Assembly: GCA_023435805.1 (NCBI GenBank) | Contig: JAEZMC010000188.1 | Coordinates: forward strand, 1-9,788 | Length of the DNA stretch: 9,788 nucleotides | Direction of reading: 5' to 3' | Source of the DNA: Bacillota bacterium | GTDB taxonomy: Bacteria; Bacillota; Clostridia; Acetivibrionales; DTU013 | Shown: one piece after another, positions 1-6,461 of the stretch | How positions within the stretch are numbered: position 1 is the stretch's first letter | How the letters are laid out: each line of letters begins with the position of its first letter | The notes under the pieces: generated by a model | What the model was told of the DNA's origin: nothing | The model's database searches: none | Seen by the model: the letters and a program-made list of their open reading frames with translations, nothing else | Program-made: the position numbers and the translations under genes

Positions 1-404
1 ACAAGCCTTCCTATCGGGTTCTTGTCAAAGTAGGAAAGCGGCATTTTCTGCAGGTGTGTAAACAGCTTCTGTCTGATATTATAAATGATCGCCTGACCCG
101 TATAACTGAGTACATAGATCTGGAACAGGTTGAAAACAAAGCCCGATACAACCAGAATGATGAAGAACATCCCCATCCGGTTGAGGGAAGGGACATCGCC
201 TTTTTTTATAAAATCATCAATGGTTATGCCCATCAGGTAAGGCCTTGCAAGGTCCACCAGTGTAGAAGCGAACAACAGGATAACCGCCAGCAAAAAGAAG
301 TGCCAGTATTGGGCGGCGTACTTCAACAGCCTTTTCATCAGCCGTGCGTCATAAGCTTTGGCTTCCAGTTCCTCTTCATGCAGGATGTTGTTTTCGTCGG
401 CCAT
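1..404 (-). CDS. ABC exporter half-transporter, second subunit (3' end outside window)
   Basis: This is the N-terminal 134 codons of an ABC-type exporter subunit; the ATPase domain lies beyond position 1. The start ATG at 404-402 sits one base after the TAG stop (408-406) of the preceding exporter gene, with a strong GGAGGTGG ribosome site inside that gene's last codons, so the two are translationally coupled. A hydrophilic, Glu-rich tail of about 25 residues is followed by a first membrane segment (WHFFLLAVILLFASTLVDLA), an extracellular stretch (PYLMGITIDDF), a second membrane segment (MFFIILVVSGFVFNLFQIYV), and the cytoplasmic motif LFTHLQKMPLSYFDKNPIGRL-like segment typical of type IV ABC exporters. 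By analogy with BmrD/LmrD/TM288, it should be the partner carrying the catalytically competent ATP site. That cannot be checked here because the nucleotide-binding domain is not in the window. Substrate unknown; multidrug or lipid export is the family expectation. Confidence 0.9.
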   Translation of the reverse strand, partial: MADENNILHEEELEAKAYDARLMKRLLKYAAQYWHFFLLAVILLFASTLVDLARPYLMGITIDDFIKKGDVPSLNRMGMFFIILVVSGFVFNLFQIYVLSYTGQAIIYNIRQKLFTHLQKMPLSYFDKNPIGRL

Positions 405-405
405 G

Positions 406-2259
406 CTATTCCACCTCCTCTATCTGATCGATCAGGAGCTGCTTGTTGTACAGCTCGCGGTAGTAGCCTCCCAGTTCAAGCAGAGAATCATGGGTGCCGC
501 GCTCGGTTATCCGGCCGTCATCAAGCACGATGATCTCGTCAGCCTCTTTTACGGCGGATATCCTGTGGGATACGATGATACTCGTACGCTGACTCATGAT
601 GGTTTTCAAATCCTTCAGAATTTCCTCCTCGGTATTGGCATCCACAGCCGACAGGCAATCGTCAAGTATCAGTATGGACGGCACCGCAAGTACCGCTCTG
701 GCAATGGCGACACGCTGCTTCTGGCCGCCGGAGAGCGTAACGCCCCTTTCTCCGACGACGGTTTCAAACTGGTTCGGAAACTCAAGAATATTTTCATAAA
801 TTCTTGCGGTTTTAGCTGCCTTCTCTATTTCATCCGTGGAACAGCCACGGAAAAAATCAATGTTTTCGCGGATGGTAGCGGAAAACAGGAAGGTATCCTG
901 AGGTACACAACCGATATTGCCGCGCAGGACGGATAACGGAAGGTTGTTGATATCCACGCCGTCTATGAAAAGCGTACCGTCCGGAACGGATAATAGCCTT
1001 GGGATCAAATTGATCAGAGTGGTTTTGCCGCTGCCGGTCCGCCCTACTACTGCAAGCGTTTTCCCCTTCTCGATGGTGATGCTTATATTCTCCAATACCG
1101 GCTTGGCTGTACCCGGATAGGAAAAGGTCAAATTGCGGAATTCGATTGCCCCCTCCAGCAGGCTGTTCGCAGTGCCTCTGTCGGTATCGGACGCGCTGCC
1201 GGTATTTTTGTCCGATTGTCCGTCTGTATGATTGATTTCAGAACTGCCTTCCGTTCCGTGCCGGAGCGTTTCGCCGGCGCCGGCTTCACGGTCAGCTATT
1301 TCCGGCTTTTCATCCATGATGGTACTGATCCTCTCCAGAGATACCGCACCCCGCTGGAACATGTTGGCGACCCAGCCAATGGCAGTGATGGGCCATATGA
1401 GCATCCCCAGGTAGCTGTTAAAGGCAACGAAGCCGCCCAGCGACAAAGAGCCTTCAATGACCAGGATGCCGCCGTACCACAGCGCTATGACAAAGGATAG
1501 GGCCGAGATGGACATAACGGTTGGGAACAGCATGCTCATCAGCCTGACAAATTTGAGATTGGCCTCCCGGTTAACGGAGTTGGCCCGTTCAAACCGCTCT
1601 ATTTCCTTGCCTTCCTGCACAAAGGCCTTTACGACCCTGATGCCGGAGAAATTTTCCCTGGCTGTTTCAGTCAGATTGGAAAAGGCCTCCTGCTGTTTTT
1701 GTACCCTGGATTGCATGATTTTCATAAAAAATGCAACGGAAATACCCAGCAGCAGCAGCGGAGAGAAGCATGCAGCCGTGAGTTTGAAGCCCGCCGTATT
1801 CCACATCATGACAAGTGAAACGACCGGTATTAACAGGCTGTCGATGGCAAAGATGATACCCTGGCCCGTTGCCATGGTAACATTGTTCATGTCGTTGGTG
1901 GCATGCGCCATCAGGTCACCCGTCTTGCGGGTGTTGAAATAGTTGACTGAAAGCTTTTGCAGATGCGCATAGAACCGGTTTCGGAAGGAAAGCTCAATGG
2001 ATCTGGAAACGCCGTACAGCGCATACCGGAAAAGGAATCGGAAAACTGCAATGCCAACGGCGATCAGCGCCACAATGGCAGCATATTCCGCCAGCCTCAC
2101 CCGTGTAAGATTGCCGCTTTCCAGAAGATCCGTGACATCGCCCAGGATCCTGGGCAGTACCAGCTGCAGAACATCGACACACAGCAGAAAAAGGATACCT
2201 ATCAGGTATCTGTACCGGTATTTGTACAAAAGGTCTTTAATATATCGCAATCTGTCCAT
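406..2259 (-). CDS. ABC exporter half-transporter with degenerate ATP site (BmrC/TM287-like)
   Basis: A fused membrane and ATPase subunit of about 617 residues: six membrane segments in roughly the first 310 residues, then one ABC ATPase domain. Visible motifs (numbered from 2259) are Walker A GRTGSGKTT near residue 407, Q-loop PQDTFLF, signature LSGGQKQR near 508, Walker B ILILDD near 532, D-loop SAVD and H-loop SHRIS near 563. The residue after the Walker B Asp is Asp, not the catalytic Glu, as in the degenerate subunit of heterodimeric exporters (BmrC, TM287). With the coupled second subunit downstream, a heterodimer is the natural reading. A hydrophilic Ser/Thr/Gly/Asp-rich stretch (about residues 325-365) extends the linker between membrane and ATPase domains. 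The start was placed at the ATG at 2259 (TGAGG six bases upstream); 2262 and 2271 are alternatives. An upstream extension to a TTG at 2349 would begin ahead of the likely promoter. Substrate cannot be read from sequence. Confidence 0.92.
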   Translation of the reverse strand: MDRLRYIKDLLYKYRYRYLIGILFLLCVDVLQLVLPRILGDVTDLLESGNLTRVRLAEYAAIVALIAVGIAVFRFLFRYALYGVSRSIELSFRNRFYAHLQKLSVNYFNTRKTGDLMAHATNDMNNVTMATGQGIIFAIDSLLIPVVSLVMMWNTAGFKLTAACFSPLLLLGISVAFFMKIMQSRVQKQQEAFSNLTETARENFSGIRVVKAFVQEGKEIERFERANSVNREANLKFVRLMSMLFPTVMSISALSFVIALWYGGILVIEGSLSLGGFVAFNSYLGMLIWPITAIGWVANMFQRGAVSLERISTIMDEKPEIADREAGAGETLRHGTEGSSEINHTDGQSDKNTGSASDTDRGTANSLLEGAIEFRNLTFSYPGTAKPVLENISITIEKGKTLAVVGRTGSGKTTLINLIPRLLSVPDGTLFIDGVDINNLPLSVLRGNIGCVPQDTFLFSATIRENIDFFRGCSTDEIEKAAKTARIYENILEFPNQFETVVGERGVTLSGGQKQRVAIARAVLAVPSILILDDCLSAVDANTEEEILKDLKTIMSQRTSIIVSHRISAVKEADEIIVLDDGRITERGTHDSLLELGGYYRELYNKQLLIDQIEEVE

Positions 2260-2305
2260 CATATGCCTCATTTCACTTTCTGTACCATGGAAATCATGCC
2301 CGAAC

Positions 2306-2314
2306 ATTATACCA
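2306..2314 (-). promoter_or_regulatory. Probable extended -10 promoter for the ABC exporter operon
   Basis: On the minus strand TGGTATAAT (2314-2306) is a perfect TGnTATAAT extended -10. It lies 35-47 bases upstream of the candidate starts at 2271-2259. No good -35 is seen 17 bases upstream, as is common for extended -10 promoters. Its position argues against translation starting at 2349. Confidence 0.45.
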
Positions 2315-2435
2315 TATTTTATACCACACGGCGGGTTCATATATAACAAATTTATATGTACGAAGGATAATATTTAATTTCACCTCCGAGTCATGTATAA
2401 TATTTCTTAATAGAAGCTTATTTACCGGGGTACTG

Positions 2436-2441
2436 TATAAT
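2436..2441 (+). promoter_or_regulatory. Possible -10 element for the HD-domain gene
   Basis: A perfect TATAAT lies at 2436-2441, about 80 bases upstream of the preferred start at 2523. A second TGTATAAT copy is at 2394-2401. Neither has a convincing TTGACA-like -35, so which one is used is uncertain. Confidence 0.3.
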
Positions 2442-2522
2442 CAGGTGAACCGCAGTGCGCCGATTTGCTTCTAAGCGGTGATGACGGAACCGAGGATGCA
2501 TTTTGCAGATGGGAGAGCTCTA

Positions 2523-3116
2523 ATGGGTTTGCATAATTACCTTCTAACAGTTCGCAAGTTGAATAATATGGGCCGCTGGTCGACCGATTTCATGCATCAG
2601 CGGACTACCGTCAGCGAGCATTCGTTTTTCGTGGCCCAGATCGGGCAGATGATGGCGCTGATAGAGGAGGAAAACGGAAATACGGTCGATTGGAACAGGC
2701 TTTTCAGGAAGCTGCTCAATCACGATGTGGTGGAAGCCCTCACGGGTGATATCATCAGCACCGTCAAGCATAAAAACGAGCAGCTCAGAGATATGCTGAA
2801 CCTTCTTGAAATGGAGGTAGCCGAGGAGAATCTGCTGCTCAGCATGGAGGAACCTTATAAAACCCTGTACAGGGACATCCTGATGGACGGGAAGGACGAA
2901 ACGCTGGAGGGGAAAATCCTCAAGTGTGCCGATCATATCGATGCAATTATGGAATGCATCGGTGAGGTCAGGCTGAACAACCTGGTGCCGTTTGTGGACA
3001 AATATCATTCCATTATGGAAAAGCTTAAGGAATCCGATCTGATCAGCGCCAGATATTTTACCGCTTCAATACTGCCCGAATTGGTAAAGGATTGCAAGGC
3101 GTTTGAACACTGTTGA
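2523..3116 (+). CDS. YfbR-like HD-domain 5'-deoxynucleotidase family protein
   Basis: An HD-superfamily metal-dependent phosphohydrolase of 197 residues, close in length to E. coli YfbR (199). YfbR removes phosphate from deoxyribonucleoside 5'-monophosphates. Seen in sequence: the N-terminal GRWS near residue 17; the metal-ligand His in VSEHSFFVAQ; the HD pair in LLNHDVVEALTGDI followed by the ST-VKH segment; and a C-terminal Asp in KCADHIDAI. This H...HD...D layout and the E-LTGD-PTPVK-like block are specific to the YfbR branch. The start ATG at 2523 was preferred because GGGAG lies seven bases upstream and it leaves 17 residues before the conserved RW, as in YfbR. A GTG at 2478 and an ATG at 2481 would add 14-15 unconserved residues with a poor ribosome site. 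fabZ follows after 38 bases. The likely role is dNMP turnover; the exact substrate is inferred. Confidence 0.82.
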   Translation: MGLHNYLLTVRKLNNMGRWSTDFMHQRTTVSEHSFFVAQIGQMMALIEEENGNTVDWNRLFRKLLNHDVVEALTGDIISTVKHKNEQLRDMLNLLEMEVAEENLLLSMEEPYKTLYRDILMDGKDETLEGKILKCADHIDAIMECIGEVRLNNLVPFVDKYHSIMEKLKESDLISARYFTASILPELVKDCKAFEHC

Positions 3117-3124
3117 CAGTGTTC
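3105..3124. repeat. Perfect 8-bp inverted repeat across the HD-gene stop codon
   Basis: Arms GAACACTG (3105-3112) and CAGTGTTC (3117-3124) flank a TTGA loop that contains the first bases of a TTGACA hexamer (3113-3118) and the TGA stop (3114-3116). No T-run follows, so it is not a standard terminator. It could be an mRNA 3' stem-loop or an operator in front of fabZ. Confidence 0.6.
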
Positions 3125-3154
3125 CGATATAAAATTATTCATATGAGGTGTTGA

Positions 3155-3607
3155 ATGCTAACAAATGTAGAAATTCAGAAAATTATACCGCACAGATACC
3201 CATTCCTGCTTGTTGACAGGATCATCGAACTGGAGCCGGGTAAAAGGGCGGTGGGAATTAAAAATGTGACGGCGAACGAACCCTTTTTCCAGGGACATTT
3301 CCCGGGATTTCCCATCATGCCCGGCGTATTGATCGTCGAGGCCCTTGCCCAGACGGCGGGTATTGCCGCGAACGCGGAGGCAGCCGGAGGAGACGGCGGT
3401 GACGGTGGTCAGAAGCTGGGCGTGTTTGCAAGCATCGATGAAATGAAGTTCAAAAAACAGGTGACACCGGGAGATACGCTGCGGCTGGAGGTTGAAATCC
3501 TTTCCTCCAAAATGGGCGTGGTAAAAGCTAAAGTCCGGGCAACGGTAGAGGATAAGGTCGCAGCGGAGGGGGAAATCCGTTTTGCAATGACATCCGTTAA
3601 AAAATAG
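3155..3607 (+). CDS. fabZ: 3-hydroxyacyl-[acyl-carrier-protein] dehydratase FabZ
   Basis: FabZ dehydrates (3R)-3-hydroxyacyl-ACP to trans-2-enoyl-ACP in the type II fatty acid elongation cycle in the cytoplasm. The 150-residue protein is of normal family length and has a hot-dog fold. Diagnostic residues: IPHRYPFLLVDRI at 11-23; the catalytic His48 in FFQGHFPGFPIMPGV; the catalytic Glu62 in LIVEALAQTAGI; and the later FKKQVTPGD block. Between the central helix and the next strand there is a Gly/Asp-rich loop (AAGGDGGDGG, about residues 77-86), a few residues longer than in E. coli FabZ. The start ATG at 3155 has GAGGTG four bases upstream. The gene is isolated from other fab genes here, sitting after the HD-domain nucleotidase and before a terminator. 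FabA is less likely because of the length and the FabZ-type HFPG-P-MPGVLIVEA motif. Confidence 0.95.
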   Translation: MLTNVEIQKIIPHRYPFLLVDRIIELEPGKRAVGIKNVTANEPFFQGHFPGFPIMPGVLIVEALAQTAGIAANAEAAGGDGGDGGQKLGVFASIDEMKFKKQVTPGDTLRLEVEILSSKMGVVKAKVRATVEDKVAAEGEIRFAMTSVKK

Positions 3608-3671
3608 GCTATTTAAGCTAAACGTCGGGCAGCACGAACAGGTCGAAGCAGGCCTCTTGCTGCTGCACAAT

Positions 3672-3706
3672 AAAGGGTGATTCTCCGTAAGGAGAACCAC
3701 CCTTTT
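3672..3706. terminator. Intrinsic terminator between convergent fabZ and murC, probably bidirectional
   Basis: A stem of about 15 bp, AAAGGGTGATTCTCC (3672-3686) with GGAGAACCACCCTTT (3691-3705), has one A-C mismatch and a GTAA tetraloop, followed by TTTT on the plus strand. On the minus strand the same stem is followed by TTTATT. It lies 64 bases after fabZ and 18 bases after the murC stop, so it can end both transcripts. Confidence 0.85.
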
Positions 3707-3723
3707 GTCCCACCGGCTATTTT

Positions 3724-5133
3724 TCAGCTCACGGCAAGCGTCTTTCTGGTTTCCAGGAACAATTCGCCGACTTTGTATATGTCTCCGGCACCCATGGTGA
3801 TAATAAGGTCTCCGGAGCTTGCATTTTTATCCAGGTATTCTACGATATTTTCAAAACCCTTTATATACAGGGTCTGCTTGCCGTTGCTGCTGATACGGTC
3901 CGCCAGTATGCCCGAGTTTACCTCGCCTGTATCCGCTTCACGAGCGGCATAGATATCCGCCACAATGATGAAGTCGGCATCATGGAAAGCGCGTGAAAAT
4001 TCGTTTATTAAAAATTTGGTACGGGTGTAGGTGTGGGGCTGGAATACACACCAAATACGCGAATGCGCACAGTGCCTTGCGGCTTTCAAGGTGGCTTCCA
4101 CCTCCGACGGATGGTGGGCGTAATCGTCGACTACCGTAATACCGTCGGTGATTCCCTTCAATTCGAAACGCCTGTGTGTTCCGGAAAATTTCAAAAGGGC
4201 TTTTGCTGCTGATGCAAGGCTGCAACCCATCATGCTGCAGGCGGCAATAGCCGCAAGGGAATTGCTTACGTTGTGCAGCCCGGGCACCTTCAGCTTGATT
4301 TCACCGACCGGCTTACTGTTATGAAGCAGTGTGTAAGCTGCGCAGCCCAGATCATCAAAGGTGATATCCGCAGCACTCCAGGTAAAATTGCTGTCCGTCA
4401 GCCCAAAGGTGGCTTTATTGCAGGAAACCTGCTCCAGTATGGCTGAAGCCGCGGTGTCGTCCCCGCAGGCAAGCAGATAGCCGTCTTGCGGAACGAGCTT
4501 TGCAAAGCTGAGAAAGGTATCCTTGACATGCTCAAAATTTTTAAAATAGTCTGCATGATCATACTCTATATTTAAAATAACAGCGAGATATGGGTTGAAT
4601 TTGAGGAAGCTTCCCGTGTATTCACAGGCTTCTGCAATAAAATAATCGCTGCTGCCGATCCGGGTGGTTCCGCCGATTGCATCCAGTTCGCCTCCGATAT
4701 GTATGGTGGGGTCCAATCCCTCTTCCAGCATGATCATGGAAATCATCGAGGTGGTCGTGGTTTTGCCGTGGGTGCCGGATACTGCGATGCTCCCGGGATA
4801 TCCCTTCATCAGCTCACCGAGCAGTGTAGCCCTGTCAATGCAGGGGATGCCTGCCTGAATGGCTGCGGCAAGCTCAGGATTTGTCCGGTTTACGGCTGCC
4901 GTATATACCAAAAGATCTGCACCGGTGACGTTTTCCGCCTCATGCCCGATTGTGATTTTTACACCCAATTTCTCCAGTTTTTGCGTGATGGCGGAAGCCT
5001 TCATATCCGATCCGGTTATGATGTAGCCCTGACTGGCAAGGATTTCTGCAAGCCCGCTCATGCTGATGCCGCCTATACCGGTGAAATGAATCCTTTTTAT
5101 ATCTTTCGCGCTTAAAAGGCTGTTAATCTGCAA
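3724..5133 (-). CDS. murC: UDP-N-acetylmuramate--L-alanine ligase MurC
   Basis: MurC adds L-alanine to UDP-MurNAc with ATP, the first amino-acid step of peptidoglycan precursor synthesis in the cytoplasm. From the TTG at 5133 the protein is 469 residues, normal for the family. Motifs in order: the N-terminal Rossmann loop IHFTGIGGISMSGLAEIL; the ATP loop GTHGKTTTTSM near residue 120; EACEYTGSF near 171; NIEYDHADYF near 190; then GTHRRFE, VDDYAHHPSE and FQPHTYTRT in the ATP-binding and C-terminal Mur ligase domains. The TTG at 5133 was chosen because GAGGAG (5148-5143) stands nine bases ahead, and a promoter at 5172-5200 would start RNA near 5165. An upstream TTG at 5163 would be virtually leaderless and has no ribosome site. 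murC is divergent from purR and convergent with fabZ, so it is probably transcribed alone. Confidence 0.96.
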   Translation of the reverse strand: MQINSLLSAKDIKRIHFTGIGGISMSGLAEILASQGYIITGSDMKASAITQKLEKLGVKITIGHEAENVTGADLLVYTAAVNRTNPELAAAIQAGIPCIDRATLLGELMKGYPGSIAVSGTHGKTTTTSMISMIMLEEGLDPTIHIGGELDAIGGTTRIGSSDYFIAEACEYTGSFLKFNPYLAVILNIEYDHADYFKNFEHVKDTFLSFAKLVPQDGYLLACGDDTAASAILEQVSCNKATFGLTDSNFTWSAADITFDDLGCAAYTLLHNSKPVGEIKLKVPGLHNVSNSLAAIAACSMMGCSLASAAKALLKFSGTHRRFELKGITDGITVVDDYAHHPSEVEATLKAARHCAHSRIWCVFQPHTYTRTKFLINEFSRAFHDADFIIVADIYAAREADTGEVNSGILADRISSNGKQTLYIKGFENIVEYLDKNASSGDLIITMGAGDIYKVGELFLETRKTLAVS

Positions 5134-5171
5134 GTCCCAACACTCCTCAACATATTTTTGCAAACATATAA

Positions 5172-5200
5172 ATCATACATTATTTCTCTGCAAAAGTAAA
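5172..5200 (-). promoter_or_regulatory. Sigma-A-type promoter for murC
   Basis: On the minus strand, -35 TTTACT (5200-5195), a 17-base spacer and -10 TATGAT (5177-5172) match the vegetative consensus at 4/6 and 5/6 positions. The predicted start is near 5165, giving a leader of about 30 bases to the TTG at 5133. Confidence 0.5.
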
Positions 5201-5267
5201 ATAGCCGTCATATCCGTATTGTATTATTATATGCCGGATAGTATACGTAGAATCATCCTATTTATAT

Positions 5268-5330
5268 ATGCCTGCAAGCTGCCGATCATTTCAGACTGAA
5301 ATGCGTGTCCAAAATTGATCCGGCAGGCAT
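5268..5330. repeat. Nested inverted repeats in the murC-purR divergent region
   Basis: The outer arms ATGCCTGC (5268-5275) and GCAGGCAT (5323-5330) are perfect. Inside them GATCA (5284-5288) can pair with TGATC (5316-5320), and CATTTCAG-A-CTGAAATG (5287-5303) is a separate 17-bp palindrome with a one-base centre. The two inner options are mutually exclusive. This is the only obvious structure in the 5201-5410 part of the 397-bp gap; no gene was found there. The function is unknown: an operator or a folded leader element are both possible. Confidence 0.5.
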
Positions 5331-5413
5331 GTCACCTGTATTATTGCCCCATTATGTGAAAAGGATGACTTTTCCTATGATATTGCCCTGGCAGATACCA
5401 GATTATACTAAAT

Positions 5414-5457
5414 AAATACGAACAATTATTTAAAAAAACACTAAAATATTCGTGATT
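5414..5457. promoter_or_regulatory. PurR operator: inverted pair of PurBoxes upstream of purR
   Basis: Box 1 AAATACGAACAAT (5414-5426) matches the B. subtilis PurBox consensus AWWWCCGAACWWT at 12 of 13 positions. Box 2, read on the minus strand, AATCACGAATATT (5457-5445) matches at 10 of 13. The boxes are inverted and separated by 18 bases, close to the 16-17-base separation described for the 14-bp boxes of Bacillus. They lie directly upstream of the purR -10 and cover its -35 region, which implies autorepression. Confidence 0.7.
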
Positions 5458-5461
5458 GCTG

Positions 5462-5470
5462 TGATATAAT
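5462..5470 (+). promoter_or_regulatory. Extended -10 promoter of purR
   Basis: TGATATAAT (5462-5470) is a perfect TGnTATAAT. The -35 region is poor and is overlapped by PurBox 2. The predicted start is near 5477, giving a leader of about 54 bases to the purR ATG at 5531. Confidence 0.6.
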
Positions 5471-5530
5471 GAAGGACAGGAATACCCTTTCAATCAGCAA
5501 CAATAATTTAAAGAAAACGAGTGGTGTTTT

Positions 5531-6388
5531 ATGGATAAGCTGCAAAGAAATGAGAGAATATCCGCCTTGCAAAGAATACTGTGCGATTCCCCGGGAAAAG
5601 TTTTCACCCTCGGAAGCTTCGCAGAGCAGCTTGGATGTGCGAAAACCTCCGTAAGTGAAGATATTGATATAATCCGGAGCTCCCTGGAGAAGTCCGGTAT
5701 GGGCACAATCGAAACCATACCCGGCGCTTCAGGCGGCGTGCGTTATCTGCCTCTTACCTCGGCTGAGGCTGCATTGAAGCTGGCTGAGAGCCTTTGTACG
5801 GAATTGGCCAGAAAAGACAGGATATTGCCCGGAGGCTATCTCTATATGCTGGATATCATTTATGACCCGGAGCGCGTATCCGATATTGGAAGGGTATTTG
5901 CAAGCTGTTTCTACAATAAAAATATTGATTATGTCATTACTGTGGAGACAAAAGGCATACCACTGGCCTTTATCACCGCCAAATACCTGAATGTGCCACT
6001 GGTCATCGTAAGGCATTACAATGTGGCTACGGACGGCGCTTCGGTCAATATCAACTATGTATCGGGCTCCTCCAAAAAGATCCAATCCATGGTACTGTCA
6101 CTTCGTGCACTAAAACGCAATTCAAGGCTGCTTTTCATAGATGATTTCATGAAGGGCGGAGGTACGGCCAGAGGGATATTGGACCTTGCCCGGGAGTTCG
6201 AATGTGAGGTGGCCGGAATCGGAGTCCTGATACAGACTGCCGAACCCTCCCGCAAGCTTGTGGAGAACGGGTTTTCGCTGCTGACACTGCAGCGCGTAGA
6301 CGATGAAAACGGCGTGACCCGTATCAGCCCAAGCCGGATGGATATTCTGCTGCAGCAGCAGGGCAACAACAATGTTGATAAATTGTAA
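5531..6388 (+). CDS. purR: Purine operon repressor PurR (Bacillus type)
   Basis: At 285 residues this is the same length as B. subtilis PurR, a DNA-binding repressor unrelated to the LacI-type PurR of E. coli. Residues 1-72 form a winged helix-turn-helix (FTLGSFAEQLGCAKTSVSEDI with the wing GASGGVRYLP). The rest is a type I phosphoribosyltransferase fold with the PRPP loop LLFIDDFMKGGGTARG near residues 200-215 and VETKGIPLAF near 138. In Bacillus, PRPP binding to this loop releases PurR from DNA, so it senses purine demand. The start ATG has only a modest ribosome site (GAGTGGTG). The operator pair upstream indicates autoregulation. spoVG follows after 73 bases; yabJ, found between them in B. 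subtilis, is missing. prs, which makes the effector PRPP, lies three genes downstream. Confidence 0.96.
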   Translation: MDKLQRNERISALQRILCDSPGKVFTLGSFAEQLGCAKTSVSEDIDIIRSSLEKSGMGTIETIPGASGGVRYLPLTSAEAALKLAESLCTELARKDRILPGGYLYMLDIIYDPERVSDIGRVFASCFYNKNIDYVITVETKGIPLAFITAKYLNVPLVIVRHYNVATDGASVNINYVSGSSKKIQSMVLSLRALKRNSRLLFIDDFMKGGGTARGILDLAREFECEVAGIGVLIQTAEPSRKLVENGFSLLTLQRVDDENGVTRISPSRMDILLQQQGNNNVDKL

Positions 6389-6395
6389 GAAAAAA

Positions 6396-6424
6396 GAAGG
6401 AAAAAGATATTTTATATAGAATAT
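6396..6424 (+). promoter_or_regulatory. Sigma-H-type promoter of spoVG
   Basis: GAAGGAAAA (6396-6404), an 11-base spacer, and ATAGAATAT (6416-6424) match the B. subtilis sigma-H consensus RnAGGAwww-N11/12-RnnGAATww at every defined position. It begins eight bases after the purR stop and predicts a start near 6431, about 30 bases before the spoVG ATG. B. subtilis spoVG is a classic sigma-H gene, which supports the call. Confidence 0.75.
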
Positions 6425-6461
6425 ATATTGTACATTAAATTACGGAAGGTGGTAGCAGATC

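Noticed and set aside
358..936. Plus-strand open frame opposite the exporter genes
   Set aside because: Antisense shadow of the conserved ATPase domain. No ribosome site or motif supports it.
406..2349. Exporter subunit starting at TTG 2349 with about 30 extra residues
   Set aside because: The extension runs through the likely extended -10 promoter at 2306-2314, has no ribosome site nearby, and shows no family similarity. The start at 2259 fits family N-termini.
2341..2400. BmrB-like antibiotic-sensing leader peptide upstream of the exporter
   Set aside because: A minus-strand GGAGGTG (2387-2381) exists, but no start codon lies at a workable distance and no attenuator hairpin with T-run was seen before 2259.
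3113..3141. TTGACA (3113-3118) as the -35 of a fabZ promoter
   Set aside because: The best-spaced -10 (TATTCA at 3136) is weak, and a start from it would leave almost no leader before 3155. Kept only as part of the palindrome observation.
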